Source of the DNA: Armatimonadetes bacterium Uphvl-Ar2
GTDB lineage: Bacteria; Armatimonadota; Fimbriimonadia; Fimbriimonadales; Fimbriimonadaceae
NCBI GenBank assembly: GCA_002162095.1
Contig: CP021424.1
Coordinates: 2,569,442 to 2,633,441, forward strand
Reading direction: 5' to 3'
Length of the DNA: 64,000 nucleotides
The notes under the pieces are model-generated. The model made no database searches and was not told the origin of the DNA. It was given only the letters and a program-made list of their open reading frames with translations. Position 1 is the first letter of the stretch. Each line of letters begins with the position of its first letter. Below, in pieces: positions 45,861 through 55,359 of this stretch. The translations under genes were made by a program, and so were the position numbers.

Positions 45861-48800
45861 TTAATGGTATACGGTAGACCCATTTCTCTTGAATGCAATT
45901 GAGCCTGGCAAGCCGGGGCCGTTGGGAGGATCCCAGTTTCCACCACCTGTGCCGTTGGTCCATCCATCAATCGCTCGCATATAGAAGAATGACAGATTGG
46001 ATACCACAAATGGTCTTCTATATTCTCCTCTAGACGCCACCTCAGCTGCTCGGATGACGATATGCCAACAGTTATTGGTAACAAAGTTGTAGTTCCCATA
46101 TCGCATCTCGTTGGCAAACTCATCTTCAAGCATTAGATGTCCATCGGGGAATCGGCGCTTTTTTGACCAGACATCACTATTCTCTTCCTTGGTCACCGGA
46201 TCAGTCGTTGGGTTCCCGTCAAAGGTTCTCCTGGGAAAATCAATTTCATAGTCCTTGGACGAATCGTTGATGTCAGGCCGTATTATCACACGCCCATGCC
46301 CGAATGGAAAGCCGTTTTGCCCAATATCATTCCCTATGAACTCAATCTCTCCATATAGCCCTCGTCTATCTTGTCGGCTTAGTGGAGCGGCCGAACAATA
46401 CACGTACCAGTTCCTCGCGTCCTTGATTGGATCGCGGGACAGGAACCGCCCGGTGGTCGGGTCGTAGTAGCGGTGGCCGAGGAGCTTGAGGCCACTGGAA
46501 TCCTCTTGGTAGCCAAGCCCGCCAGCATAGCCAAAGGGGCCCTTCCAGGTTCCGGTGGCGGAGAGTTCCGCCCCAAAGGCGTCGTACACCCGGGTCGCTG
46601 CAATCGCGCCCACCGAAGTGGTCTGCGCATCCGCGTTCTTGAGGCCGGAATGCGACCAGGTGGAGACCCCGCCGCGCCGCTCCGAAACCCCCGGCGTGTA
46701 GGTGGCCTGGCCATCCCGCAGCACGGGGTCCGTGACGTAGCTGCCATCCCGCACAAACGTGCGCGACACGCCCCCCTGCACCGTCCCCACCCGAGTATCC
46801 AGGCCGTTATAGGTGTGGGTTTCGTTGATCCCAGGGCCGGAAATCGCCGTCACCCGGCTTTCGTAGTCGTAGGTGAGCGTTGTAGTGCCGCCAGGCGCAT
46901 TGATCCCCACCGTCCGCCCTGCGGCGTCGTAGGTGTAGCTCTTGGCCCCGGCCGTCAGCATCTTGTCCGCCAGGTCATAAGTATAGCTTTCCGCCACCCC
47001 GTTCACCGTCTTGCTTAAGCGGTTTCCGTTAGCATCGTAGGTGTAGGCCACGTTGTAGCCGCTCCGGACCTCGCTGGTCAGCTGCCCGGCCAGGTCGTAG
47101 CCATAGCTCGTCGTCACGCCGTTGACGGTTTGGCTCGTGATCTGGTCCGCGTTGTCCCAGGCGTAGCCGGTGGTGCGGAGCACGGTGGCGCCCTGCTTCA
47201 GTTGCACCTGCGTCAGCCGCGAACGGGTGTCATACGCGTAGTGCTCCGAGGTGCCGTTGGCGAGGGATTTCTGCCCCACCCGGCCCAAGGTGTCGTACAC
47301 AAAGCTCGTCGTCTCGCTGAACGGATTCACCAGCGATGCCAGCCGCCCGGCGGTGTCGTAGCTGTAGGTGGTGGTGCCGCTGCCCGCCTCGTTCATCGTC
47401 AGGCGCTGCCCGGCGGCGTTGTAGGTGTAGGTCGTGGTTCCCTGCGGCTGCGCCAGGCTGGTCAGCTCGCCCGCCGCGTTGTAAGTGTAGGTGGTGGTGC
47501 CGGTTGCGTCCACCATCTGGGTGTGGCGGCCGCTGGCATCATAGGCAAAGGTGGTGTCGGTGCCCGCGGGGTAGTCCACGGTGGTCATCTGCCCGGCATC
47601 ATCGAACACGTAGCTGTTGGTGTAACCGAGCGGCGAGGTGTAGCCGCTCGTTTGGCCCGTGCCGAGGTAGCTCCACTGCTCCACCGCACCATCCGGCAGG
47701 GTGAGGCTCGTCACATCGCCGCGGGCGCTATGGGCGAAGTTGCGCGTGGCCCCGCGCCCATTGGTGATGGCCGTGACCCAGCTGTTGCTGTTGTACGTGT
47801 AGGTGTGGGTTTCGCCCTTGGGGTTGGTGGCCGTGATGAGCCGCCCCGCGTTGTCATACGTGCGGCTGCTGGTCCGGCTGAGCTCATCCGTGAACGAGGT
47901 GACCAGGTTGCGGAAGTTGTAGACCAGCGAGACGGAAGTTCCGCCAGGCAGGGCTACGCCCGCGATGCGCCGCCAGTTATCCCGGGTGGCGGTAATGACG
48001 TTGCCCGACGGATCGGTGACCGTGGCCACGCGCCCGATGAGGTCATAGGTGGCGCTGGTTTGCAGGCCCGTGGGGTCCGTGCTGCTGGTGACATCGCCAT
48101 AGCCGTTGTAGGCCATGCTGCTGGTCCGCCCGAGGCCATCCGCAACGGCGGTGAGGTCGCCAAACGCGTTGTACGTTGCGGTGGCAGTGGTGCGGCCCAG
48201 GGGGTCCACCACGGAGGTGACCCGCCCCTGCGCGTTGTAGTTCACGGTGGTCACGTGGCCCAGCGGCGTGGTGACCGTGAGCAGATCGTTGGTGGCGTTA
48301 TAGGTGTAGGTGGTGGTTTGGTTGAGCGGGTTCTTGCTGGTGAGCGTGTTGCCCTTGGCGTCGTAGGTGTACGTCCACACCTTGCCCCGGGCATCGGTGA
48401 CGGTGAGCGGGTTGCGCTCGGCATCGTAGGTGTAGGCCGTGCTGAAGCCCGCCGCATCCACCTCGCTGGCCAGCAGGCCGCTGGAATAGTTGTGCACCAC
48501 GGTTTGGCCGCCGGGCAGCGTGATGGTGGTGCTGCTGGTGGTGTAGGCATAGCCCGTGGTGTGGCCCAGGGGGCTGACGTGGCTGGTCATGCGTTCGCTG
48601 GAATCGTAAGTCCAGGTCCACACGTGGCCATCCAGGTCGGTTTCGGTGAGGATGTTGTGCTGGGCGTTGTAGGTGAACGTGCGCGTCTTGGTCACGCCGC
48701 TGAGGGCCGGGTAGCTGACACCGGTGGTGTCGCCGGCGGCATTGTGGGTGAACGTCCACACGCGGGAGAGCGGATCGGTGACGCTGGTGATGCGGCCGCT

Positions 48801-49763
48801 GCCATCGTAGGCAAAGGTGAGCGCGCGGCCATCCGGCGAGGTCACCGTGGTGATCTTGTGGCTGGCGTTGCGGTTGACGGTGGTGGTATTGCCGACGCGG
48901 TCCTTCTTGGCCGTGAGCCAGCCCGCCGCGTTGAACTCCCACTTGCTTTGGTTGGTGAAGGTGAGGGTGAATGTGCCGTTGGCGTTTTTGACAAGGCCGT
49001 GCTGCCACCCGGAGGGCGGATCGAACGCGCCGCTGACCTCGGCGTAGGGCACCAGGAGGCCATCCGGCATGCGCAAAATGGCCGACGAACCGGGCGTGTG
49101 GGTGACCTTGACGTCGTAGCTGTGGCTCCAGCCGTAGCCTAGGTCGCGCTGGTAATCGCCGATGCTGGAGTGGAAGAGCCGGAAGCTGACGCCGCTCTCG
49201 CCGACCGCGCCCCAACTGACGATGCCGAGGGTGCTGAGCTTGTTGCCGGTGTTGGTATTGGTTTCGCCGCCCAGGCCGCCGATTCCCGCACCACCGCCGC
49301 CGCCCCCGCTGGGGCCGCCGCCTTCTCCGGCTCCGCCGCCCGCGCCGCCGCCCGCACCCGAACCGCCGCCGGAGCCGCTGCCTTCACCGCCGCCGCCACC
49401 ACCGGCCCCTGCGCCACCGCTCCCGCCGGCCTGCAAGAGGGCGGGGAGCATGGGCCGGAGGGCCGCGTAGACATCGCCGCGCTCGATCGCATCTTGCATC
49501 TCCAGGCGATCAAGATCGCGGCGGAGGGTGGGGGTCCACCAGTTGTTGCGCTGGGGGTCGCGGGCGGGGTTGGTCCCCCGGTGGACGCGGGTGGGCCGCT
49601 CCGTGAAGGCCGGGGCGATGACCGGGACGAAGCGGCGGAACTCCTGCTCCGCTTTTTCCTTGCCGGCCTTGGCGCCGAGGGCAAGGACGGGCCAGGCGAT
49701 GGCCGTGGCCTGGACGGTGATGGCCACCGCACCGAGAAGGAGTGTTACGCGCTTGAGAAACAT
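45861..49763 (-). CDS. Full-length secreted RHS protein with tip T10 (intact)
   Basis: 1300 aa from ATG 49763 (MFLKRVTLLLGAVAITVQA, signal peptide) with a GGGGGC site. Residues ~110-170 are a Gly/Ser-rich linker. The shell start is ETNTNTGNKLSTLGIVSWG; dozens of YTYDAxGxLT repeats follow to about 1080; the pre-tip is GRFLSRDPIKDARNWYVY. The ~164-aa tip has FGHGRVIIRP early and NYNFVTNNCWHIVIRAAE later, a His then Asn-Cys order like LRAT/NlpC-P60-type papain folds (inference). No PAAR or other T6SS domain. The only complete reading frame of the three copies. Confidence 0.88.
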   Translation of the reverse strand: MFLKRVTLLLGAVAITVQATAIAWPVLALGAKAGKEKAEQEFRRFVPVIAPAFTERPTRVHRGTNPARDPQRNNWWTPTLRRDLDRLEMQDAIERGDVYAALRPMLPALLQAGGSGGAGAGGGGGGEGSGSGGGSGAGGGAGGGAGEGGGPSGGGGGGAGIGGLGGETNTNTGNKLSTLGIVSWGAVGESGVSFRLFHSSIGDYQRDLGYGWSHSYDVKVTHTPGSSAILRMPDGLLVPYAEVSGAFDPPSGWQHGLVKNANGTFTLTFTNQSKWEFNAAGWLTAKKDRVGNTTTVNRNASHKITTVTSPDGRALTFAYDGSGRITSVTDPLSRVWTFTHNAAGDTTGVSYPALSGVTKTRTFTYNAQHNILTETDLDGHVWTWTYDSSERMTSHVSPLGHTTGYAYTTSSTTITLPGGQTVVHNYSSGLLASEVDAAGFSTAYTYDAERNPLTVTDARGKVWTYTYDAKGNTLTSKNPLNQTTTYTYNATNDLLTVTTPLGHVTTVNYNAQGRVTSVVDPLGRTTATATYNAFGDLTAVADGLGRTSSMAYNGYGDVTSSTDPTGLQTSATYDLIGRVATVTDPSGNVITATRDNWRRIAGVALPGGTSVSLVYNFRNLVTSFTDELSRTSSRTYDNAGRLITATNPKGETHTYTYNSNSWVTAITNGRGATRNFAHSARGDVTSLTLPDGAVEQWSYLGTGQTSGYTSPLGYTNSYVFDDAGQMTTVDYPAGTDTTFAYDASGRHTQMVDATGTTTYTYNAAGELTSLAQPQGTTTYTYNAAGQRLTMNEAGSGTTTYSYDTAGRLASLVNPFSETTSFVYDTLGRVGQKSLANGTSEHYAYDTRSRLTQVQLKQGATVLRTTGYAWDNADQITSQTVNGVTTSYGYDLAGQLTSEVRSGYNVAYTYDANGNRLSKTVNGVAESYTYDLADKMLTAGAKSYTYDAAGRTVGINAPGGTTTLTYDYESRVTAISGPGINETHTYNGLDTRVGTVQGGVSRTFVRDGSYVTDPVLRDGQATYTPGVSERRGGVSTWSHSGLKNADAQTTSVGAIAATRVYDAFGAELSATGTWKGPFGYAGGLGYQEDSSGLKLLGHRYYDPTTGRFLSRDPIKDARNWYVYCSAAPLSRQDRRGLYGEIEFIGNDIGQNGFPFGHGRVIIRPDINDSSKDYEIDFPRRTFDGNPTTDPVTKEENSDVWSKKRRFPDGHLMLEDEFANEMRYGNYNFVTNNCWHIVIRAAEVASRGEYRRPFVVSNLSFFYMRAIDGWTNGTGGGNWDPPNGPGLPGSIAFKRNGSTVYH

Positions 49764-50011
49764 GGTCTGCCCCCGAAGATTGCCGGGCAGTTTGCACAGC
49801 ACCCAGAAGGGCTTGTCAAGGGTCTGTGTAATTTTATTCGAATTTTATTGCCCGAACGAGGGGGTAGCTGCCCTTTACAGCGGGTTGAACTTGGGGAGTG
49901 GGAAGAGTTGCTATCTTGGAGAGCAGGGGCTGAGTTCAAGGTGGATGGGCGACGCTTTCTATATCTTTCGCTACACAGGGTTGGCCGGGGCTTGACTACC
50001 TCGTCATTCGC

Positions 50012-50923
50012 TTAGAAAATCTCCACGGGGTATACGCCGAGACGAACACGCTGCCTAGCGTTGAGGGTTTCAATCAGCGAGACCATAAGTTCCTTGGGAT
50101 AGATCGTCCTTCGGTCACAGATTTGGCTATTCTCCGAAAATGTATGTACTTCTTCTGAGATATAGGTGATTCCCTCAGATAGCGAGCTCTGCAGAACGGT
50201 CGGGACGCCCATCAAATCACGAAGGTGAAACGGGGGTTTCTCTTCATTGTTCTCTCCTGGAACTCTCCCCGTAATCGTGGCACTGTGCGCCAGTGATATC
50301 GTGTGACGCGGCACGATAAGGGCGTAGTCTGTTAGTTTCCATACCGGTTCATTCATCCCCCACGATACGAGATTTTGACAACGTTCATCGGCATCAGGAT
50401 AGGCGTCGTAGATAGCCATATGATTTCGGCGCGACTGTGGAAACGGCACCGCACAGAACGACGAAGAGGCGCTCTCAAGCCAAGCCTCTAAACCAGGCAC
50501 ACGGACGATTTGAAACGGAAGGTAGTAGGAGTCGGTAATGCCGAGACCCGGTGGCCGCTTGGCACCAATGGAAAAGGGCAGCGCCGTGATCCTCGGGGAC
50601 TTTGACCATAACCCGTCAATGAACTCGAAACACAGCTCATGACTGAATTCAAGCCATAGGTTGTCGGCCTCTACCATCACGTGCGAACAATCATGCCACG
50701 GCCAATCCTTGGGACGCAAAAAGAAGAAATGCAATAATGAGGTTCTCTTGGCATGAGATAGCAAGACCCATTCTCGATTCGTCTTGGTCAGCGGGAATCG
50801 CAAGTATATCCAAGATTGTGGCCCGCCAATACGACGAATCTCCACTTGCTCTAACTCATCAATGAGGAACTTCACATACTCTTGTGCCTCCAATGAGTTG
50901 CCACGACACTCACAAATTTGCAT
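50012..50923 (-). CDS. Unknown 303-aa protein, tandem paralog (intact, unit 2)
   Basis: Intact version of 38093-39003, starting MQICECRGNSLEAQEYVKF. Two-part structure as in its 313-aa neighbour, which lies 4 bp upstream. Its stop lies about 250 bp before the RHS start codon; that gap holds no gene I can support. Confidence 0.7.
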   Translation of the reverse strand: MQICECRGNSLEAQEYVKFLIDELEQVEIRRIGGPQSWIYLRFPLTKTNREWVLLSHAKRTSLLHFFFLRPKDWPWHDCSHVMVEADNLWLEFSHELCFEFIDGLWSKSPRITALPFSIGAKRPPGLGITDSYYLPFQIVRVPGLEAWLESASSSFCAVPFPQSRRNHMAIYDAYPDADERCQNLVSWGMNEPVWKLTDYALIVPRHTISLAHSATITGRVPGENNEEKPPFHLRDLMGVPTVLQSSLSEGITYISEEVHTFSENSQICDRRTIYPKELMVSLIETLNARQRVRLGVYPVEIF

Positions 50924-50927
50924 AGGA

Positions 50928-51869
50928 CTAAATCAAATCACTCAACTCGCTAACCGGAAATGGCTGCAACTTCCCCTTCTGACGGCCGTTGAGTACTGCA
51001 AAAAGCGAGGCCACCAGTTCCGTGGGATAGATCGTCTCTCGATCGCAGTTATCTCCACATGTCTCGCTTGCATCAACCTCCGCTGAGATATAGCTGACGC
51101 CTTCTTGTAGCGCACCCTCGGGAACCGTGACTGTGCCCATAAGATCCCTGATGCGAAAAGGTGGCTTCCCTTCATTTCCACCACCTGGGACTCTGCCCTC
51201 GATGGTGGCGCTGTTCGCGAGCGAGACCGAATGGCGTGGCACAATGAGAGCATAGTCTGTTAGTTTCCAAACCGCTTCATCCATCCGCCAGGAAATGAGC
51301 TCTCGGCAAAGTTGATCGGCATCAGGATAGGCGTTGTAGATGGCCTTTCGGTTTCGTCGCGATTGCGGGAACGGAACGGCGCAAAACGAGGAAGAAGCGC
51401 TCTCAAGCCACGACTCTAGCCCCGGCACATAGACAATTTGGTACGGCAAGTAGTAGCAGTAGCTGATACCCTTCGCCGGGGGGCGACTGGCCCCGACGGA
51501 ATAGGGCACGCCGATCAACTTCGGCTGAGTTGACCATATATCCTCCAAGAATTCTTGGCGGAGTTTGGGGTCGAACTCCAGCCAAAGGAACCAAGTACGC
51601 AACCGGACGTGCCGACTTCCCATCGATACCCAGGCCTTGGGCGCCTCGAAATAGAAATGTAAGCTCATCAATCGCTTCGATTGAGTTTCCAAAACCCAGG
51701 CTCGATTGTGATCCGTTAGCGGAAAACGCAGATAGTACATTCGGAATCCACCACCAAAGGGATGAGCCGTTACCTGCTCCAGTTCCCGTTCCAGAAACCG
51801 GACATACGAGAAGGCTTCATCTGAGGTCCCTCGACATTCGCACCAGATATACCGGTCTTGTTCCTGCAT
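50928..51869 (-). CDS. Unknown 313-aa protein, tandem paralog (unit 2)
   Basis: Identical protein to 39008-39949. Confidence 0.7.
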   Translation of the reverse strand: MQEQDRYIWCECRGTSDEAFSYVRFLERELEQVTAHPFGGGFRMYYLRFPLTDHNRAWVLETQSKRLMSLHFYFEAPKAWVSMGSRHVRLRTWFLWLEFDPKLRQEFLEDIWSTQPKLIGVPYSVGASRPPAKGISYCYYLPYQIVYVPGLESWLESASSSFCAVPFPQSRRNRKAIYNAYPDADQLCRELISWRMDEAVWKLTDYALIVPRHSVSLANSATIEGRVPGGGNEGKPPFRIRDLMGTVTVPEGALQEGVSYISAEVDASETCGDNCDRETIYPTELVASLFAVLNGRQKGKLQPFPVSELSDLI

Positions 51870-51892
51870 TCAATATCTCCAGCTATGCGTAC

Positions 51893-52474
51893 TCACTTGA
51901 GAAATTCATTAAAGTCCTCCCACTTCGACATATAGTCTTCAAGGCCAGGCTCGAATCTGACCTTGTAGCATGTCTGTGTAAAGACTGGCCCGCCTCGGTA
52001 TCCCGCCAGCCGCGGGCAGATCTTGAGGATACGCCGACGCATCTCCCGGAAGACATCCGAAGTGCCCGCCTCCTCGGCACCGGGCACACGGAATGAATAC
52101 ATGTTGTTCGTAGCAATGGGCCATCCATCAGGTAGGTTCAGCAAAGGAAGGTACGCACCTCCCGCGTTGAGAAACTCGTGATATCCCCCGATCTCATCGT
52201 CACTCACCCTGCAGTCAAGATACGGCCGAAAATCCACGTACCGCTCCGCCGTTGTGCGGAGAATCAGGAATGCCGTGAAGCTGTCCATCATCAGCTCAAA
52301 ATTCAAGTCCGCAAGTTCACAAAACCCTCGTAGGGATCTGTCCGGGTCGCGCTTCTCGGCCGCGTAGTTGATGTTGTAGAGGTAAAGAAACCGGGAGTCA
52401 GTACATTCCCGAATCACACGGAGCAGAGATTCCTGAGTGATGCACACGTCCACGGAAATGGTTCGACTTCTCAT
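51893..52474 (-). CDS. Putative immunity protein, four-member family (unit 2)
   Basis: Identical protein to 39973-40554. Confidence 0.65.
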   Translation of the reverse strand: MRSRTISVDVCITQESLLRVIRECTDSRFLYLYNINYAAEKRDPDRSLRGFCELADLNFELMMDSFTAFLILRTTAERYVDFRPYLDCRVSDDEIGGYHEFLNAGGAYLPLLNLPDGWPIATNNMYSFRVPGAEEAGTSDVFREMRRRILKICPRLAGYRGGPVFTQTCYKVRFEPGLEDYMSKWEDFNEFLK

Positions 52475-52564
52475 TCGATGGCGGACCTCCCCGCACCATA
52501 GCCGAAGCCCGCTCCCCTTGTCAATCCGCGCATCCTCTCTTCTCCGCCCGGTACTCTGCACCGC

Positions 52565-52668
52565 ATGCTCGTGGCTGCGCTCACCGGCTCCCTCCTCGCC
52601 CCGCAGTTCTTCTTCGAAGATGGCCAGGCCACCCTGCGCCGGGCACGGATGGCTGCGTTGCTCAAAGG
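52565..52668 (+). pseudogene. Truncated 5' end of a secreted-protein gene (unit 2)
   Basis: Copy of 40645-40748. Confidence 0.5.
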
Positions 52669-52685
52669 TACAAGACCTAACCTGG

Positions 52686-53669
52686 TCAACATAACTTCCC
52701 CGCGTGCAAGCCTAGTTCACGAGCCTGCATTGCATAGAATGGGCTCAATGAAAGCCTATCGGCATTTAATCGAATAATCTGCGTCATAAAGCGCGCCGCC
52801 CTTGCAAATGACGTCCTTTCATCATTGTTGATGTACTCAATTGCATGGCCATGCATGGGGTGAAGCGGCTTGACAGTGTCAATGTCATCTGCACACTCAC
52901 CTTCAAAGTAAGTCCAATACGCCTGCTTTGCAACATAGTGGGTCAACGCATCCAGCACACCAGTGACGTTCTCCGAGTCAGTGTACAAAAACGGACTGGT
53001 CCCGCCAATAAGCCATGTCTTCCTCGATTTCCCAGACTGTGTGTCTACACGCGAGAACACGCCCACCCCGTGACAAAAGAACTCTGTTGCTGTATTCGAT
53101 GAATCCAATCCTAGCTCTTTGCAGACATTTTCAACTCGCCTTCGGACTTCGGACTCATCAACTAGATCCTCGAATTTTGTGAAAGCGCATTCTGCAACAA
53201 AAAGTCCGTGAGTTTCTTTAACAGGACTGCCTTGGGTTCGAGACTGCATGTTCAGCCCCGGCAGCTCAGGCAGATTCAGGTGCTTTAGAATAACTCCCTG
53301 GCTAGGGCAGATTCGACCGGCATACTTGAACCTCAATGCATCCAATTCAGATCTTGAATACTGTCTTAGATTTTCTTCCAAAGGTACTGCAAGGAACGAC
53401 TCCAGGATGCTTTTCAAATCAGTAAAGGCATCTTGTGTGGCTTGATCCGCAAAGTGACCACCACGTACTCTGCAGTACTCTAGTAGATTCTCACCCAGGG
53501 CCCTCATCGGTAACTCAGCTTCACCCCTGAGATCAACATCTACGAGGGCCTCTACCGTCTTCCGCTGCTCCCAGGCCTTAAGCACTGTTGCGGCCGAAGT
53601 CTTCGAGAGGGACTCCCTTATTGATTCTTCTGGCGGCCTGGAAGTTAACGTCCAGAACCTGATCCTCAA
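52686..53669 (-). CDS. Unknown 327-aa protein, possibly 5'-truncated (unit 2)
   Basis: Identical to 40766-41749; again abuts the unit junction. Confidence 0.55.
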   Translation of the reverse strand: MRIRFWTLTSRPPEESIRESLSKTSAATVLKAWEQRKTVEALVDVDLRGEAELPMRALGENLLEYCRVRGGHFADQATQDAFTDLKSILESFLAVPLEENLRQYSRSELDALRFKYAGRICPSQGVILKHLNLPELPGLNMQSRTQGSPVKETHGLFVAECAFTKFEDLVDESEVRRRVENVCKELGLDSSNTATEFFCHGVGVFSRVDTQSGKSRKTWLIGGTSPFLYTDSENVTGVLDALTHYVAKQAYWTYFEGECADDIDTVKPLHPMHGHAIEYINNDERTSFARAARFMTQIIRLNADRLSLSPFYAMQARELGLHAGKLC

Positions 53670-54995
53670 ATGAAGTGTCCATTCCTCGCCTGCCGGAACA
53701 AAGTTGTCAAGTTGATTTCCGAATCAAATAGCTGCCAGCGCATTGCAAGTCCCAATATCGGCTTCGATTCCTTTTCAAGCTTGTCTTCGAGATCGAGATC
53801 TGGATGATAGCTAGCATCGGCACCATTTCCTCCAATAGGGTGACTGAAAGACCAAGGTCCCGCTGAATAAGACATTTCGTCAGGCTGCATGTCGCCGCCT
53901 CTGGCCGAATACCCGCTCGACCTTTCGTTCGCTGGAATTGACCCACGTCTCACAGATCCTACGACTCCAGGGCCAACACCAATCTGAACACCAAACGAAA
54001 GACCGGCATCTTGAGCTACTGCGACGTCCCAGGTCGAAGTATCAATCCGCGCTTTCAAGGCGTAATCAAGTCCAACAAAATAGGCACCATTCAGGGAGCC
54101 CCCAAGTTCTACAACTTCAAGTCCATCAGGATCAGTACTCGAATTCGGACGATTCCTAGAGTACACGTACCAGTTCCGGCCGTCCTTGATCGGATCCCTG
54201 GAAAGGAACCGCCCCGTCGTCGGGTCGTAGTAGCGGTGGCCGAGGAGCTTGAGGCCACTGGAATCCTCTTGGTAGCCGAACCCACCGGCATAGCCGAAGG
54301 GGCCCTTCCAGGTTCCGGTGGCGGAGAGTTCCGCGCCAAAGGCGTCGTACACCCGCGTCGCCGCAATGGCGCCCACCGAGGTGGTTTGCGCGTCGGCGTT
54401 CTTGAGGCCGGAGTGCGACCAGGTGGAGACCCCGCCCCGCCGCTCCGACACCCCTGGCGTATAGGTGGCCTGGCCATCTCGCAGCACGGGGTCGGTGACA
54501 TAGCTGCCATCCCGCACGAAGGTGCGCGAGACGCCCCCCTGCACCGTCCCCACCCGTGTGTCCAGGCCGTTATAGGTGTGGGTTTCGCTGATCCCCGGCC
54601 CGGTGATGGCGGTCACGCGGCTTTCGTAGTCGTAGGTGAGGGTGGTGGTGCCGCCAGGCGCATTGATCCCTACCGTCCGCCCTGCGGCGTCGTAGGTGTA
54701 GCACTTGGCCCCGGCCGTCAGCATCTTGTCCGCCAGGTCATAAGTATAGCTTTCCGCCACGCCATTAACCGTCTTCGAGAGCCGGTTTCCGTTGGCATCA
54801 TAGGTGTAGGCCACGTTGTAGCCCGTCCGGACCTCGCTGGTCAGCTGCCCGGCGAGGTCGTAGCCGTAGTTGGTCGTTACGCCATTCACCGTCTGGCTGG
54901 TGATTTGGTCCGCTTTGTCCCAGGCGTAGCCGGTGGTGCGCAGCACGGTGGCGCCCTGCTTCAGCTGCACCTGCGTCAGCCGCGAACGGCTTGCT
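53666..54995 (-). pseudogene. RHS orphan tip T7, truncated (unit 3)
   Basis: Identical to 41746-43075. Confidence 0.8.
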
Positions 54996-55359
54996 ACAGA
55001 ACCCCGGCAGACGTATAAATCCGAAAGCGAGCTGCCTTTCCGTCTTCAAAACTCATAATGACCCCGACCGTAACGCTCATGCCGTAGAGAGGCCCATTAA
55101 ATGGAACGAGTCGGTCTGCGCTCAGCTCGCTGTCTCCAATAGTAACCTCATAGCCCGAGTTTGCGAGGACTTGCTGTACTTCACGCAGGTCAGCGTCTTC
55201 AAAAATCAGCTTCTCGCATTCAAATCTCAACGCTGACTCGGCAATTTGCAGATCAAGACTGTATCCATGGAGCCACTGAATGGCCATGAACCACATTACC
55301 GAAATAATGGCAATGCCGATTATCAGATTACGCCTATGCTTTGATATAGTCCCAGACAT
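54994..55359 (-). CDS. Putative immunity protein of tip T8 (unit 3)
   Basis: Identical protein to 43074-43439. Confidence 0.75.
   Translation of the reverse strand: MSGTISKHRRNLIIGIAIISVMWFMAIQWLHGYSLDLQIAESALRFECEKLIFEDADLREVQQVLANSGYEVTIGDSELSADRLVPFNGPLYGMSVTVGVIMSFEDGKAARFRIYTSAGVL

Larger units (their letters stand above)
41757..53676. repeat. Tandem unit 2 (11920 bp)
   Basis: Both edges have the same junction (AAATGAAGT|GTCCATTCC) at 41757 and 53677. Contains truncated T7, immunity gene, T8, lipoprotein gene, full RHS with tip T10 and four upstream genes. Confidence 0.88.

Noticed and set aside
45861..49763. RHS as a type VI secretion effector
   Set aside because: It has a signal peptide and Gly-rich linker, with no PAAR, VgrG or T6SS genes in view.
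41757..53676. Circular plasmid or phage read around more than once
   Set aside because: There are no replication, partition, integrase, capsid or terminase genes in the unit, and unit 1 differs internally, so a simple circular element does not explain it.
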